Of a stretch of DNA of 60,735 nucleotides, positions 13,024 to 28,000 are shown piece after piece (positions within the stretch are counted from its first letter, which is position 1; each line of letters opens with the position of its first letter). The notes beneath the pieces were generated by a model. The model did not search any database. It was not told the DNA's origin and saw only the letters and a program-made list of their open reading frames with translations. The position numbers were made by a program, and so were the translations under genes. The DNA comes from a virus, in the IMG/VR virus record IMGVR_UViG_3300020395_000007, positions 1 to 60,735 of that record; one strand, given 5' to 3'.

Positions 13024-16000
13024 ATGATATCCACCACAGATAAAAGAATACAGTTTAATAATATAGTTGAAAATCAACTTCCTTCTTATGTTAAGGAAGA
13101 TTATCCTCTAATTAACGACTTCTTAAAGCAATATTACATTGCTCAAGAGTTTGATGGTGCTCCTGTTGATCTAATACAGAATATTGATAAGTATATTAAG
13201 CTTGATAATACTACAAATATAGTAGATTCTATTGTTTTAGGTACTGATGTAGAGATTACTGATACTGATATTGTTGTAGATTTAATAAAAACACCTGAAG
13301 GAACCAATGGATTCCCCGATACTTATGGTTTAATTAAGATTGATGACGAAATTATAACTTATGAAAGCAAAACAATAACAACTTTTGTTAATTGTCATAG
13401 AGGATTTTGTGGTATTACCTCTTTTACTGAAGAAGCAAACGCAGAAAATTTAGTTTTTAGGAGTACTGAGAGGCAAGCACACTCAAAAGGTACTGAAATA
13501 GAAAATTTAAGTGTATTATTCTTAAAAAAATTCTTAACAAAGACAAAACAGCAAATATTACCAGGTATTGGTGAAAGAGAATTAACACCAAATCTTAATC
13601 AAAACGTTTTTATAAAGCAATCAAGTGATTTTTATTCGTCTAAAGGTACTGATAAGTCCTTTAAGATACTCTTTAAGGCACTTTATGATCAAGATGTAAG
13701 TGTTATAAAGCCTAGAGATAACCTTTTTACACCATCAAATGCTAATTATAAGGTTGCTGATAACTTTATAGTAGAAAGTTTTTCTGGTGATCCTGAAGAA
13801 TTAGGTACTGCTACCCTATTCCAGGATCCATATGAAGATACTATCACTAAAGCATATGCTCCAATAACATATGTTGAGAAAGTATCTACAGGAACTGCTG
13901 GTGTTGGTAAGACATTTTACAAACTTGCGGTAGATTCTGGTTATAGTAGGAGTGGAATGACTGATGGTGCAATTTATGGTAAGTTTTCCGTTCATTCTAA
14001 AACTAGAGTAATAGGTAATGTAGGTATAGGAACTACTGTTTTAGACGTAGATTCTACAGTAGGATTCCCAAATAGTGGTGAATTATCAATACAATATAAA
14101 AATTTATCAATTGGAATCGTATCTTATACCGCAAAGTCATTAACACAGTTCTATGGATGTACAAATCTGAACGGTGTTATATTAGATGGCACTGATGTTG
14201 GTATAAACACGTATGCATATGGATATTCTTCTTTAGATCAGAATAAAGTTATTAAAATAAAGATAAATTCTGTTATTAATTCGTTAAATTTTGATTCTGA
14301 TGCTTATGGATATGAATCTGGTGATAAAATAAAAATTAATACGTTAGGTATTGGTGCTACTGGATTTAAGTCTAATAATTGGTTTTATAATGGATGTCCT
14401 GTTTACGTAGTAAATTCATTTGAGTTAGTTGATGCTTCTGACCAAACTTGGGAAATTACCTTAAATAAAGATCATTTCTTTAAGGTAGGTGATGCTGCAG
14501 TACTTAATGGTAGAGATAGTTCACCTAGAAAATGTGAAATTGTATCAATTTCTTCTTCTAAATCCTTTGTTATAAGTGGACAAGGAGCACTTTCTACTTC
14601 TGATGTCTATAATATAAGAAGAACTATATCAAAAGCAGTACCTAGTGGTAGTAATGCAATTGGTGCAGGTATTTCAGTATTTTCTACTGATATACAGAAT
14701 GTTTATTTGGATAATGATAAGTTATTGGTTGCATCACCATCAATACCTTCTTATGGTACTCAACCATTAGATGCTTATGATCATTCAGTCACTTTTAGTG
14801 GAACTTTTAGTGGAATTAATTGGGAAATATCATCTCAGGATCATGCATTCTATACTGGGGATTCGATATACTATTCACCTAATAAAATAACTCAGAATTT
14901 TATTAACTCTGCTGGTCAACCTACTAGTAGAATAGTAGATGGTCCTGGTCTTGTTGATGAAGGAATATACTTTATTGAAAGAGTTGATCTTAATACCATA
15001 AAACTTGCAAAATCTAAGTCAGATCTTTTAAATAACAGATATCTTAGTATTCCAGATAATGCACCAATAACAGTAACTGATAATAAAATTCAGAAAAGTG
15101 TCTATAATAATAAGATTTTAGAAACACAAAAAATATTAAGAGAAATAGATTCTCCTAATAATGAAGGGCAAGAGACAAAAACAAAAGCAGGATTTACTGG
15201 TATTCTTATTAATGGTGTAGAAATTCTTAATTATAAATCTAGGGATTACATTTATCATGGTGAAGTTAAGAGTGTAGATTTATTATCAACTGGATCTGAT
15301 TATGATGTAATTAATCCACCACCATTAAAAATTGATGATAATGTAGGAACAGGTGCAACTGGTCATGTATCAGTATCGGGTTCTATAAAAGAAGTTAGAA
15401 TTGTTGATCCTGGTTTTGATTATCATGAAAAACCTATTATTACTGTTAGTGGTGGTAATGGATTTGGAGCAGTATTGACTCCAAATATGAAACTTATCCC
15501 ACATCAAGTTAAATTTGATGCTACTCAAAAGGGTGAAAGAATTATATTAGGTCAAGCTAATTCTCTTATTAATTTTACTCAAAAACATAAATTCCTGACT
15601 GGTGAAAGAATTGTTTATATTAGTGATAGTGAAACAGCAGTTGGTGGATTAAGTACCGCATCAAATTATTATGTTGATGTTATTAATGATTATAAGATTA
15701 GACTTCATAATAAGCCATGGGAAGCAATTGTAGGTCTTAATACAATTACATTTACTTCATATGGTACAGGTAATCAGATAATTAAGTCTTATGCTAATAA
15801 GAGTGTATTAGAATCGATTAATATTGTTAATTCAGGTACAGGATATGAAAATAAAAAGCGAGTAACTGGAACTAGTGGAATAAGCACATCCCTCAATACT
15901 ATTAATATTAGTAATCATGGTTATTCCTCTGGTGAAAGGATCACATATACCTCTCAGGAGACCCCTGTAGGCGGTTTAACAAGCGGAAATGACTATTATG

Positions 16001-19000
16001 TCACAAAGGTTAATGAGGGTGCATTTAAGCTCTCTCAGGTCGGTGTAGGAGGTACTTATGCCAACTATTATTATAATACAAATCAATATCTAGATTTATC
16101 ATCTGTTGGTGTAGGAACTCATTTATTTAATTATCCAGAGATTAAAGTTAAGTTAACTACATCTGGATTTACTACTACAGCATATGAAGCACAAGTTCAA
16201 CCAATAGTTAGAGGAGAACTTACGTCAGTTCAATTATCTAATAATGGAGTTGGATATGGATCATCTGATATTATTAATCTAGAAAAACAACCACTAGTAA
16301 CATTAGTTGGAGGCACAAATGCTCAAATAGAAGCAGTTGTTAATAATGGTAGTATTGTTGATATTTTAATTAAAAATCCAGGTAAAGATTATACTTCGGT
16401 TGATTTAGATATAATAGGAAATGGAAGTGGTGCTATTTTAACACCAATTATTACTAATGGATCTATAACTTCTATTAATATTGTTGAGGGTGGTGTAAAT
16501 TATGTTCAGGGTAGTACTTATATTAATATAATTCCTGCAGGTAGTGGTGCTAATTTTAGGTCTAATTTACAGTCTTGGAATGTTAATTTAGTTAGTAGAA
16601 ATATTAATAAATTTACAGTCGATGATGGATATTTGGTAGATGGGATTAATTCAGAAGAAACACTTCAATATTCTCATTTATATGCTCCAAGAAAATTAAG
16701 AGAAAGGGTATTCTCTGTTGATCAGGTTGGTAGGACAATGTATGGCAGCTATGATCTGTCTAAAGACCTTGGTGGTAATGAAAATACTTCTTCACAACAT
16801 TCTCCTATTATTGGATGGGCATATGACGGCAATCCAATTTATGGTCCTTATGGTTATATAACAAAAGCTGGTGGAATAATTGCTCAGATGAAATCTGGGT
16901 ATAATAGTAGAGATGCAGTATCATTAGCAAATAGACCTCCATTTGCACCTGAAGGATTTTTTGTAGAAGATTATAAGTACCAAAAGGTCTCGGATGAAAC
17001 AGTTCTTGATGAAAATAATGGTAGATTTTGCGTAACTCCTGAATTTCCAGAAGGTGTTTATGCATATTTTGCAACAGTTGAGGAAGATATTGCAACTTCT
17101 GGTCAATTTGTTGGATATAAGCAACCTTCATTCCCTTATTTAATTGGTGATAAATTTAAGTCAAAACCCAATGAATTTAATTTTGATAAGAAGTCTAATC
17201 AAGATGAATATGATATTTCTGAATCTAATTGGGTAAGAAACACGACTCCAAATAATTTACATGAAGAAGGTATAGATTATGGATATATTTCTTTACCAAA
17301 TGAACTAAAACAAACTGTAGATATTACAGGTGTTGCTCCAGGTAGAATAGAATCTATTGGAATTGAAACAGGTGGTAAAGATTATAGTGTAGGTGATACA
17401 ATTCGTTTTGATAATTTAGGTACAAAAGGATCAGGAGCTTCTGCCAGAGTTACTATGGTAGAAGGTAAGAGATTTGATACTATTAGTGTTGCTACTTCAA
17501 CAATTACAGATTGTGAAATATATCCATCAAATTCTTATGAAATACTTACTAATGAACCTCATAACTTCTTAAATGGTAACTTAGTAAGTGTTACTGGTTT
17601 ATCTACTACATCCTCTGGTATAGAAGGAGTATATCCTATAAAAGTTGAAACAGGATCATTTACTTTAGTTGGATTGGGAACAACAGTTTCTGGTGCTTCT
17701 GATATAGAGATAACTGGAATTATTACTTACTTTAATGCTAGAGGTAATTTTGATTGGGTGAGTATTAATGATACTTTTGAGGTTGGTGATAATGCAGGAT
17801 TTTTCGATCAACCAGAAAGGATTCAAGTACTTAATAAGGATGAAAGATCTTCTAGAATACGGGTTTTAAGAAATGTTAATGTAGATCCTGGTCTTTCTAC
17901 AAATTCTTCACTTCAGACTAATACTCCGATTGTAGAAGAATCAAAGAAATTCACTATACCTGCAGGGTTAAGTACTACGTTTACAGGTAAAAAGAATACT
18001 CAATATTATTTTGATCCTGCAGAAAGTGTTGGGTTTGGTCTTACTATTGGATTAACTCATACTGCACATATTAATAATCCAGGAGCAGGAGCATCTATAT
18101 TAAATATCGCAACAAGATCTATTTACTTACCAGCACATAAATTAAGTACTGGTGATGAAGTAACATATTCTCCTTCACTTCCTATGTTTGAGGGTGTAGA
18201 GGGAATTGGTATTGCTACGGTTGGTGTTATAACAGCAGGTTATTATAATGTATCAACTCCTAGTCCTCTAGAAGATGGTAAAAAATTATTTGTTGCAAAG
18301 ATAAATGAGAACTTAATTGGTTTATCTACTGTTAGGGTAGGTATTGGTAGCACAGGCACTTTCCAAGGTCTTGCAGACGCATATAAGGACTCTACAACAC
18401 TACTATTCACTGCACCTTCTAATCCATTTGAGGCTCATAGTTTTAAGACAAATTACGAACCAATTACTGCAACTGTAACTAGACATTTAACAACTGCTGC
18501 ATTACAAGAAGATCATGGTTTATCAAATGGTGATGAAGTAATTGTTAATGTAAATCCAGGTGTTGCATCTACTTATTTTGTTAAGTATAATGATTTTAAT
18601 AGAAGACTTATTGTTAATGAAGTAGAATTTGCAGATACTGATGTTAATATTGAAAAAGATTCAATTACAATAAAAAATCATGGATTTGTAACCGAACAAA
18701 AGGTTGTTTATACTGCTATAAGTCCTGCTGGTGGATTAGAGAACAATAGAATATATTATCTCTATGTTCAAGATGCTGATACAATTAAATTATGTCCTAC
18801 TCTTTGGGAAGCACAACAATTTAAACCTAATTTTGTTAATATTACAAGTGCAACTGCTGGAAATATTGGACCAATAAATCCACCACTTAAAGGATATAAA
18901 GATTCTACACTTGTATTTGATGTTGGAGATTCTAGTTTAGCATTTATAAGAGATTCTCAACCATACTCAGCATTTGAGCTTGATTTCTTTACTGATAATA

Positions 19001-22000
19001 ATTTTACTGAATCTTGGAATAATAGAGTTACTGATATTGTTAGAAATGGAATAGCTGGTATAAACTCAACTGCTACTGTTACTATAACAATAGATAAGTA
19101 TTCTCCAGATTCACTTTATTATAATTTAACTCCATTATATGAAACAGATCTTCCACCAGTTAAAGAAGAAATTCAACCTGATAAGGAAGTATTTGATAGC
19201 AATAAAATAGAAGTTAAGGATAGTTTCTTTAGTGGAAGAAGAATAGTTGCTATTGCGGATACTAATAAATTTGATTTTACGGTTGGTTCATTACCTGAAG
19301 TAACATCATATAAGAATGAAAATCCAGAATTATCGTATAAAACATCATCAAGAAGTGCTGTTGGTGCTATTGCTGAAATTAATATTGTAAATGGTGGTGC
19401 TAATTACTATTCATTACCTGGAATTACTTCAGTTGCATCAATTACTGGTAGTGGTGCAATAGTTAATCCAATTAGTACTTCTATTGGTCAAATTAAGACT
19501 ACTAAAGTTAATGATATTGGATTTGATTTCCCATCAGATAATACTTTAAGACCAACTACAAACTTACCTCAAACATTATTCTTAAATTCACTTTCTAGAA
19601 TAGAATCTGTTGGTATTACTTCTGTAGGTAATGGATATATTAAAGCACCTACTTTATTAGTTTTTGATGGATCAACTAAGGAAAGAGTTGATGATATTGA
19701 ATTAAAATATAAATTAGGGGATGATCAGGTATCAGTAATTAAAAATAAGTCTAATGTTAGTCCTGTTCCTCCAATAATTTTACCGATTAATAATACTAAT
19801 GGAATTGGTATTGCTACTATAGGATTTACTACAGCAACTAAAGAAGTTGTAATTGGATTTAATACTGGATTTAGTGATGTATTTCCTTTTGATATTGGAA
19901 CCCAGTTCTTAATTGAGAATGTTAGTGTTGGTATTGGATCTACTGGATTTGGATTTAACTCATCAGCATATGACTATAAGATGTTTACTGTCAGTAAGAC
20001 TACTCCAAATCTTGGTGGTATTGGATCTATATTCTTCAATTTAGAAGGAATGTTACCTTCTGGACAGGAACCAGGACAATATGATCCAATTAATTCTGTT
20101 GGTAGAGTAATTCCAGAAAGAGATTTTCCAATATTTGATGTTACACTAAAGAATAATGATTTCTTTAGTAATGAAGTTTTAACATCACCTAGTGCAACTG
20201 GTACTGTAGAATCCTGGAATCCCATTACTGGAGTATTAAAAGTTGTTTCTAATGATAAATTTGTTACTAATGAGTTAGTTACTGGTGCATCTTCTGCTGC
20301 ATCTGGAATTACGTCTTCTATAAGAACATTTGATTCTAGTATAAATTTGGATGTTTCCTCAAAAATATCCAGTGGATGGGAATCTAATTCTGGGTTCTTA
20401 GATGATAATCAGCAGAGATTGCAAGATAGTCTATATTATCAGAATTTCTCATATTCATTAAAATCTAGAATTGCTTATGATACCTGGCAAGATGTAGTAT
20501 CAACATTAAACCATACATTAGGATTTAAGAAATATTCTGATTATGAAGTAATTTCCGATTCTTCATTACCTGAAGGTGGATCTGGGTATTATATTAAAGG
20601 TGGTGGATCAGGTGTTGAAAATCATGTACCTGCATCTATGGTTATTGGTGTAACTACTGCTCTTACATATTCTGATGTGATATCAGAGTGTATTGGAGTT
20701 GGTAACTTAAATTGTGTTCATGATTTTGATTTAGTAAGTGAAAATGCATTACAAATTGGTAATAGCACTTTATCTAATGAAATAAGATTTACAAGTAAAA
20801 CACTTACTGACTATTTTGAGTCTATTGGTAATAGGGTTCTTTCTATTGATGATATAAGTCCTACATTTAATAGTAATCCTAGACCTACTCCATTCAGTGT
20901 AGTAAGTAACTTTACATTATCAGATGTAAGAGCACAGAAGTATATTACTTACGTTAGAGATAAGAGATATCTTGATGAAAGACAAATTATGATTGTTGAT
21001 ATTGTTAATGACAACTACAATGCTTATATCAGTCAATATGCAAGAGTAGAAACTGAATATGATCTTGGAACGTTTGATTTCACAGTACAGGGAACTGATG
21101 GACAGTTATTATTCTATCCAACAAGAAGTACTGTAAATGATTTTGATATTACATGCTTATCTTACAATATTGATGATAATTTAGCAGGAATTGGTACAAC
21201 TCAGTTTGGAAAAACTGCAATTCGTACTGGTAGTTTTGATATTTCTGGTGGAACTACTACTATTGCTTCATGGTATCAAGATAATCAAAATGCTGGAAAA
21301 CTTCTTGTTGAGATTACGGGATCTAGTAATGAATACGAGATGGATGAAATTAACTGGATTACCACTCCATCTCAACAGAATGTTAATGGTACTTCTACTA
21401 TTGATATAATCGACTATCCTCAAATAACCACTGATGTTGGGGAAGTTGCTAGTGCTGGTATGGGAACATACTGGGCGTATAAAGATGGTACTCAATTAAA
21501 GATCGACTTTATTCCACATCCTGCAACTAATAGATTATTTACAGTAGAACCTTCTGAAGTTAATGATACTGATGACACAATCACTATGATAAATCATAGA
21601 TTGTCAACAGGATCTGGATTAAAGTATACGGAAGGTGCATTACCGATTGGTGGTCTTACTAGTGGTACAACTTATTATGTTATTAATGTAAGTGAAGATC
21701 TTATCCAATTAGCAACAACTGAAGAGAATGCAAAAGAAAATATACCGATAGATCTTACAACTTCAGGAACAGGACAGCAGTTCTTTAGAGTTCTTACAGT
21801 ACTTAATGTAATTATTAAAGAACTTTATTCTGGTCAAAATCAACAACATATTGGTATAGGTAATACAGTCAATATGAAACATGCTCGATTAGAGAGTAAT
21901 ACAATTGGTATAGCTGCTAACGCAACACCAGTATCTCATCTAATTTGTAGATATGAAACCCAAATAGATGCTAATACTGATGGTTATGATGGTGCATATT

Positions 22001-25000
22001 TGATGATAAATGTAGAAACTGGTACTACTGGTAATACAAATAACGGAACTGCTGAAAGATATTTCAGTGAGCGTATGATTATTGATGATTATAATGAAGG
22101 ATTACAAACTGGTGAAGTATATGAAGCAGAATGGGGAGTTTTAACTTATAACGAATCTCCTAATCATTCTGGATTAGGTACATTTGGTTATGAACTTGTT
22201 AAGAATCCAGGTGGAACTTCTTATGTAGAAGTGAGATTTACTCCTCCTGCAATGAAAGCATCTTCAGTAACTTATATGATGAATGCCCTTAAGGTTCAGG
22301 ATGATTTACAGGATCAAATTACTTTTGATAATGCACTAATTCAATCTGAATCTAGTACTTATGAAGGTACGCATAGTGATATTAAGAGAGCATTTAATCT
22401 AACACATAATAATTATCCTATTTTCGAGAGAGAATTTGATGGAAGTGATACTGAAATTATTAGTATTTTAGATAATACAATTAAGTTACCTAATCATTAC
22501 TTTGTTACTGGCGAAAAACTTACATATGAACCTATTGGATTAGGAAGTAGTACTAATATTGGTATTGCTACTGAAACTATCCCTGGTATTGGTCAGACTG
22601 ATAGACTTCCTCGTACAGTTTATGCTGTTAAGGTTGATGAGGAGAAAATTAAATTAGCATCAACAGCAGAGAATGCACTTTTAGGTACACCAGAAATTCT
22701 TGATATTACCAGTGTTGGTATTGGTACAACAATGAAATTTGTTACTGAAAGGCAGAATACAAAGGTTCTTGTTGCTCTTGATAATATTATTCAATCTCCA
22801 GTTGTATCTACAGCACTAACAACTCATTTAGAACAACAATTATTTACTACAGATAACTTAGTGCAGGTTGGTAGTATTACTTCTATATTTGGTGGAGATT
22901 TAATTAAGATTGGTGATGAGATAATGAAGGTAGAGGGTGTAGGTATTGGAACTGCTAATGGAATAAGAGTACGTAGACCTTGGTTGGGTACTAAAGTTGG
23001 TTATGCAGCAACTAGTGCATTAGTAACTAAAGTACAGGGTAATTATAATATCGTAGATAATGTTCTTAACTTTGTAGAAGCACCTTATGGTAATGTGCCA
23101 TTTAGTTCTACAACAAATGAACCTGATGAGAGAGATTGGGTAGGTATTGAGACAGGATCAAGTTTCCAAGGAAGATCCTTTATGCGTTCAGGTATTCCTG
23201 ATACATCATCAGAAGCATATAGTAATAATTTTATTTTTGATGATATTTCTTCTAATTTTGATGCAATTGATAGTACATTTACATTAAAAACAGAAGGAAA
23301 TAACTTTACTGGAGTTGAACAGGACAATGCTATTGTTCTTATTAATGATATTTTCCAGGAACCAGGATTGGTTGGTGATTACTTCTTAGAAGAAAGTGCA
23401 GGTATTACGTCTGTTACTTTTGTTGGTACTGCAAGAACTATTACTAATGATGTTGGTATTTCTTCCTTCCCAAGAGGTGGTGTAATCGTCTCAGTTGGAT
23501 CTAAAGCAGGGTTAGGTTATCAACCATTAGTTGTTGCTGGTGGAACCGCTAATGTTTCTATTGCAGGAACAATTGGATCAGTAAGTATTGGTAATAGTGG
23601 ATCTGGTTATAGAGTTGGAATTCAGACAGTTGTTAATGTTGGAGTTGTAACTACCCCTAATATTCCAAATAAGGTTGTTAGTATTGGTACAGCGACAATT
23701 TCTGATGGACATGTTACTGGAATAAATGTCACCAATGAGCAAGTTTTCCATGCTCCAAGTGAAATTCAGAATGTTACTTACACAAGAACTAATGGTGTAA
23801 CTACAGTAACTACAATTAATCCTCATGGATTATCTGAATCTGAAATGGTTGTTCTTTCTGGAATAGCATTTACTTGTGATTATGCACCAGCAGTTAGCAT
23901 ATATGGTGCAGAATATGATAATACAACTGGTATAATGACTGTAATGACTGCCACTTCTCATGGAATAGGTAGTGACAAACAGGTTATATTTACTGGATTA
24001 GGAATGACTTGTGGTATGGATAATGGTGCTACAACTCATATCTATCCAAGAGGAAAGGATATTGCTTATAACAGACCAATTACAATATTGGATGATGGAG
24101 CACATTACACGGTAAGTAATGCAACATATGATCCATATACTGGTAAAATGTCAGTTACTACCAGTACTAATCACGGATTTACTAATAATGACTTTATTAA
24201 ATTTAAGGAAAATTCAATATCCTTTAGATGCAATAAAGATGATTTTGAGACCGTTCATTCTTATCCAAGAAAAGGTGATTATTCAATTGATAGGTGGTTA
24301 AAGATTTCTAATGTATCTGCTAATGGTTTTGATGTTTATGTTTTAGATTTCACTGAAAGACCTTCATCAAATACAACTATTCATGTATTCCATTCTGCAC
24401 TTGAGGGTGGATTAATCCATAACAATGGTAAGATAACTGTTGATGTAGGTGCAGCAGGTGCTAGTGATCAATATGCTCATACCTGGGCAGGTGGTAATGC
24501 GGTTGATGCAATTAAGACTGGTGGTGATCATACTCATAGATTTGTTAGTGCTACATCTGGTGCAGTTATTAAGGGTGGTGATTATAACCATACTTTCTCA
24601 AGTGCTTCTGATGGTGGAGTTAGTGTAACTGGAATAGGAACTACAACTCCTACTGATGCAACTTATGATGCAGAAAAAGGAGAATTAGTACTAACCATTC
24701 CTAATCATGGACTTACTGTTGATGATACTATTACATTTAATCCTGATGCTATTACATTTACATGTGAAATGGATGGGAATACTACAAAACATTCTTATCC
24801 AAGAACAACAGACCCAGTAGCAGGAATAGCAACTGCAATTGTTGGAACAAGTCAGCATACAGTTACTGTTAATGTCGGTACATCACCTCTTGTTAAGTAT
24901 GATGTTTCAGATGCAACTTATACAGGATCTACTGGAGAATTAGTATTAACTATTGAAAATCATTCATTACGTGGATCTTCTACATTTACTATTAGTAATG

Positions 25001-28000
25001 CAGAATATGATCCAATTTCTGGAATTATGACTATGACATCTGCATTTCATGGTTTATCTACTGGAGATAGGATTAAAATTGCAGATAATGCAATAACATT
25101 CCGTTGTGATCAAGATGGATATAATTCAGATCATTCATATCCAAGAGCAGCAGTTCATAAAGGTAGTGGAGTTGTAGAACCAGATCCTGCACACGATAAG
25201 TGGTTACCAGTTTCTAAGGTAGATGAAAATAAATTTGCTGTTAGAGTTGTAGATAATGTTCCTTCTTCTAATGTAACAACTCATGTATATCAAACTTCTA
25301 CTCCTAATGGAATAACAAAAGCAGGTGAATCTGTTAGAATTGCTAAAGATAGTTTGACATTTACTTGTTCAATGGATGATTATGTAAGTCCACATAGTTA
25401 TCCAAGAGGAACAGATCCAATATATGAAACATCAGTTTCTGTTGCTTCAACAACTAATAATACAGTTACATTGAATGTTGGAGTTAGTACTTCTGTAAAT
25501 TATACAGTAACTAATGCAGATTACACTGCATCTACTGGTATTATGACAATGACTCTTAGTGAGCCTCATTCATTAACTACTGGTACAAATATTGGTATTA
25601 CTACCGAATCTTTAACATTTACATGTACTAAGGATGGGAATGCAACACAGCATAAGTATCCAAGAAAACCAGATCCTACTTATAATGGGGTAGATGTTAT
25701 TGATATTGGTAATTTAGTTCAGAAGGATGTAACTAATGCAACTTACATACCATCAAATGGTAATTTGGTTTTAACAATTGGTTCTAATCATGGATTAAAG
25801 ATTGGTGATGCTGTTAAGATTAAGACTGATTCCTTAGCATTTACTTGTGCTATGGATAGTGATTCATCTACTCACACATATCCAAGAGTAACAGATCCTA
25901 TACATGATAAGTTTGTTACTATTTCTAGTGCTAATCAATCTGCAGGTACAATTACATTACCTGTTGGAACAACTCCAGAAGTAAGTCATGATGTAACAGA
26001 TGCAACTTATAATCCAGATTCTGGTGAAATGGAGTTAACAATTGGTCTCCATACTCTAACTGAAGGTACAAGTATTAGACTTGTCGCTAATTCATTAAAC
26101 TTCTCATGTAATAATGCTGGAGTTCAGAACAGAACATATCCTCGTGCATCTGGTGCTAACACATCTGGTGGTGCTGATTATGCATATAATACTTCACTAG
26201 AAATTCTAGCAGTTACTACGACTACTATTCTGATTAATGTTAATGGTGGTCAAGGTGCTATTAGTCATAATTATCCTCATACCTTCATTAGTGCTACTCC
26301 TGGTGCAGTTAAGAGTGGTGGTAACTATAACCACACTTATGTTGGTGGAACAGTAGCAAATGCTGTTAGTGTTGGATCTACAGTACTTTCAGTTAATATT
26401 GGAGTCTCTACTGTACCAACATTCTATAAGTCTGGTGGAGTTGTTCAGCAAGCAATTGTTGCACCTAGAGCAAAGAATCTTTCTCCTAGTGGCGTTGACC
26501 CTGCTGTTGATGGTAGTGTAGTTGTTAAGGTACTTGATAGTACATCATTTGAGGTTAATAGTGGATTATCAACACGTCATCACTTATATGCAAGAGGTGG
26601 TAAAGTTGATCCATTCTTAGATGTTGTAATTGATGAACCACTTTCATACTCTAATGTTCCATTAGTTTATAGTGGATCTGCTCCTGCAGGTGTTGGAACA
26701 TATGCTACTGCAGATATCATTGTTGGGCAAGGTTCTAGTGTTATTAGTTTCTCTATTAATAATAGTGGATATAGTTATGGTGTTGGTGAAACATTAACTG
26801 TTTCTTCTGGTGGTACTTTAGGTATTCCAACGACATCTGACTTTGATGAATTCCAACTCACTGTTCAGGATATATTCACTGACGAATTTAACGGTTGGTC
26901 AATGGGTATGTTACAGACATTAGATAATGTAGATCATTTATTTGATTCTAAGAGAGTTACGTTCCCAATAAAGGTTGGTGGTAATATTATTGCTATTAAA
27001 TCTTCAGAAGGTTCTAATATCAATGTTGAAGATACTCTATTAGTATTTGTTAATGATATATTACAAGTTCCTGGTAAAGGATTTAGATTTGATGGCGGTA
27101 GTGTAATTACCTTCGGTGAAGCACCTAAGAAAGGTGACACTTCTAAGATTTTATTCTATAAAGGAAGTGGTGATGTTGATGTGGTCTTTAGAAATATCAT
27201 TGATACAGTTAAACGTGGTGATTCCTTACAGATTGAAAATGATCCTGAAAAAGATCAACCCTATTATATGACTGAAGATGAAAGAATTGCTACTCAAATA
27301 ATATCAATTGATACTGCCCAAACAGATCCATATCCAGGTCCAGGTAATACTGATGATGCTAATTTATTAAGACCAGTCATATGGTGTCGTCAAACTGAAG
27401 ATATGATTATTGATGAAACACAAGTTGGTAAGGCAAGAGAATTGTATGAACCTGTTATTTCTCCAACTGCTTATGTAACTAGACCAATTTCTGCTGGATC
27501 TACTGAGGTTTATGTTGATAATTTGAGACCATTATTTGATGGTAAGAATGAGAACAATGTTGATCCATACTTATTATTCCAGAAGAAAGTCACTTTTGTT
27601 GATATGGAGACTCAAATTGGAGCATCTGCAACAGCAACACTTTCTGGTGATGGAATAATTTCAGTAACTGTTACTGATGGTGGTGTTGGTTATTCAACTA
27701 CTCCAACAGTTTCTATACAGAATCCTATTGGAATTGGTTCTACTGCTCTTGCTACTGCGACAATTAATAATACTGGATCTGTTTCTGGAGTTACTGTTTC
27801 TTATGCTGGTACTGGATACAACTCTATACCACAAGTTCTTATAGCACCTCCAACACTATCTGAAGAAACAAAACCAATTAATTGGTTTGCAGGTGATTCA
27901 GGAACAATTGTTGGATTTGGTACTACAACTAAGGCTAATAGTGATTATCTAATGTTTGATTTCCATATACCATTAGAATCTGATTTACGTGATGGATCTT

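Noticed and set aside
23860-26170. CRISPR-like array
   Set aside because: The repetition is at protein level, units are long and diverged at DNA level, and there are no identical short direct repeats with spacers.
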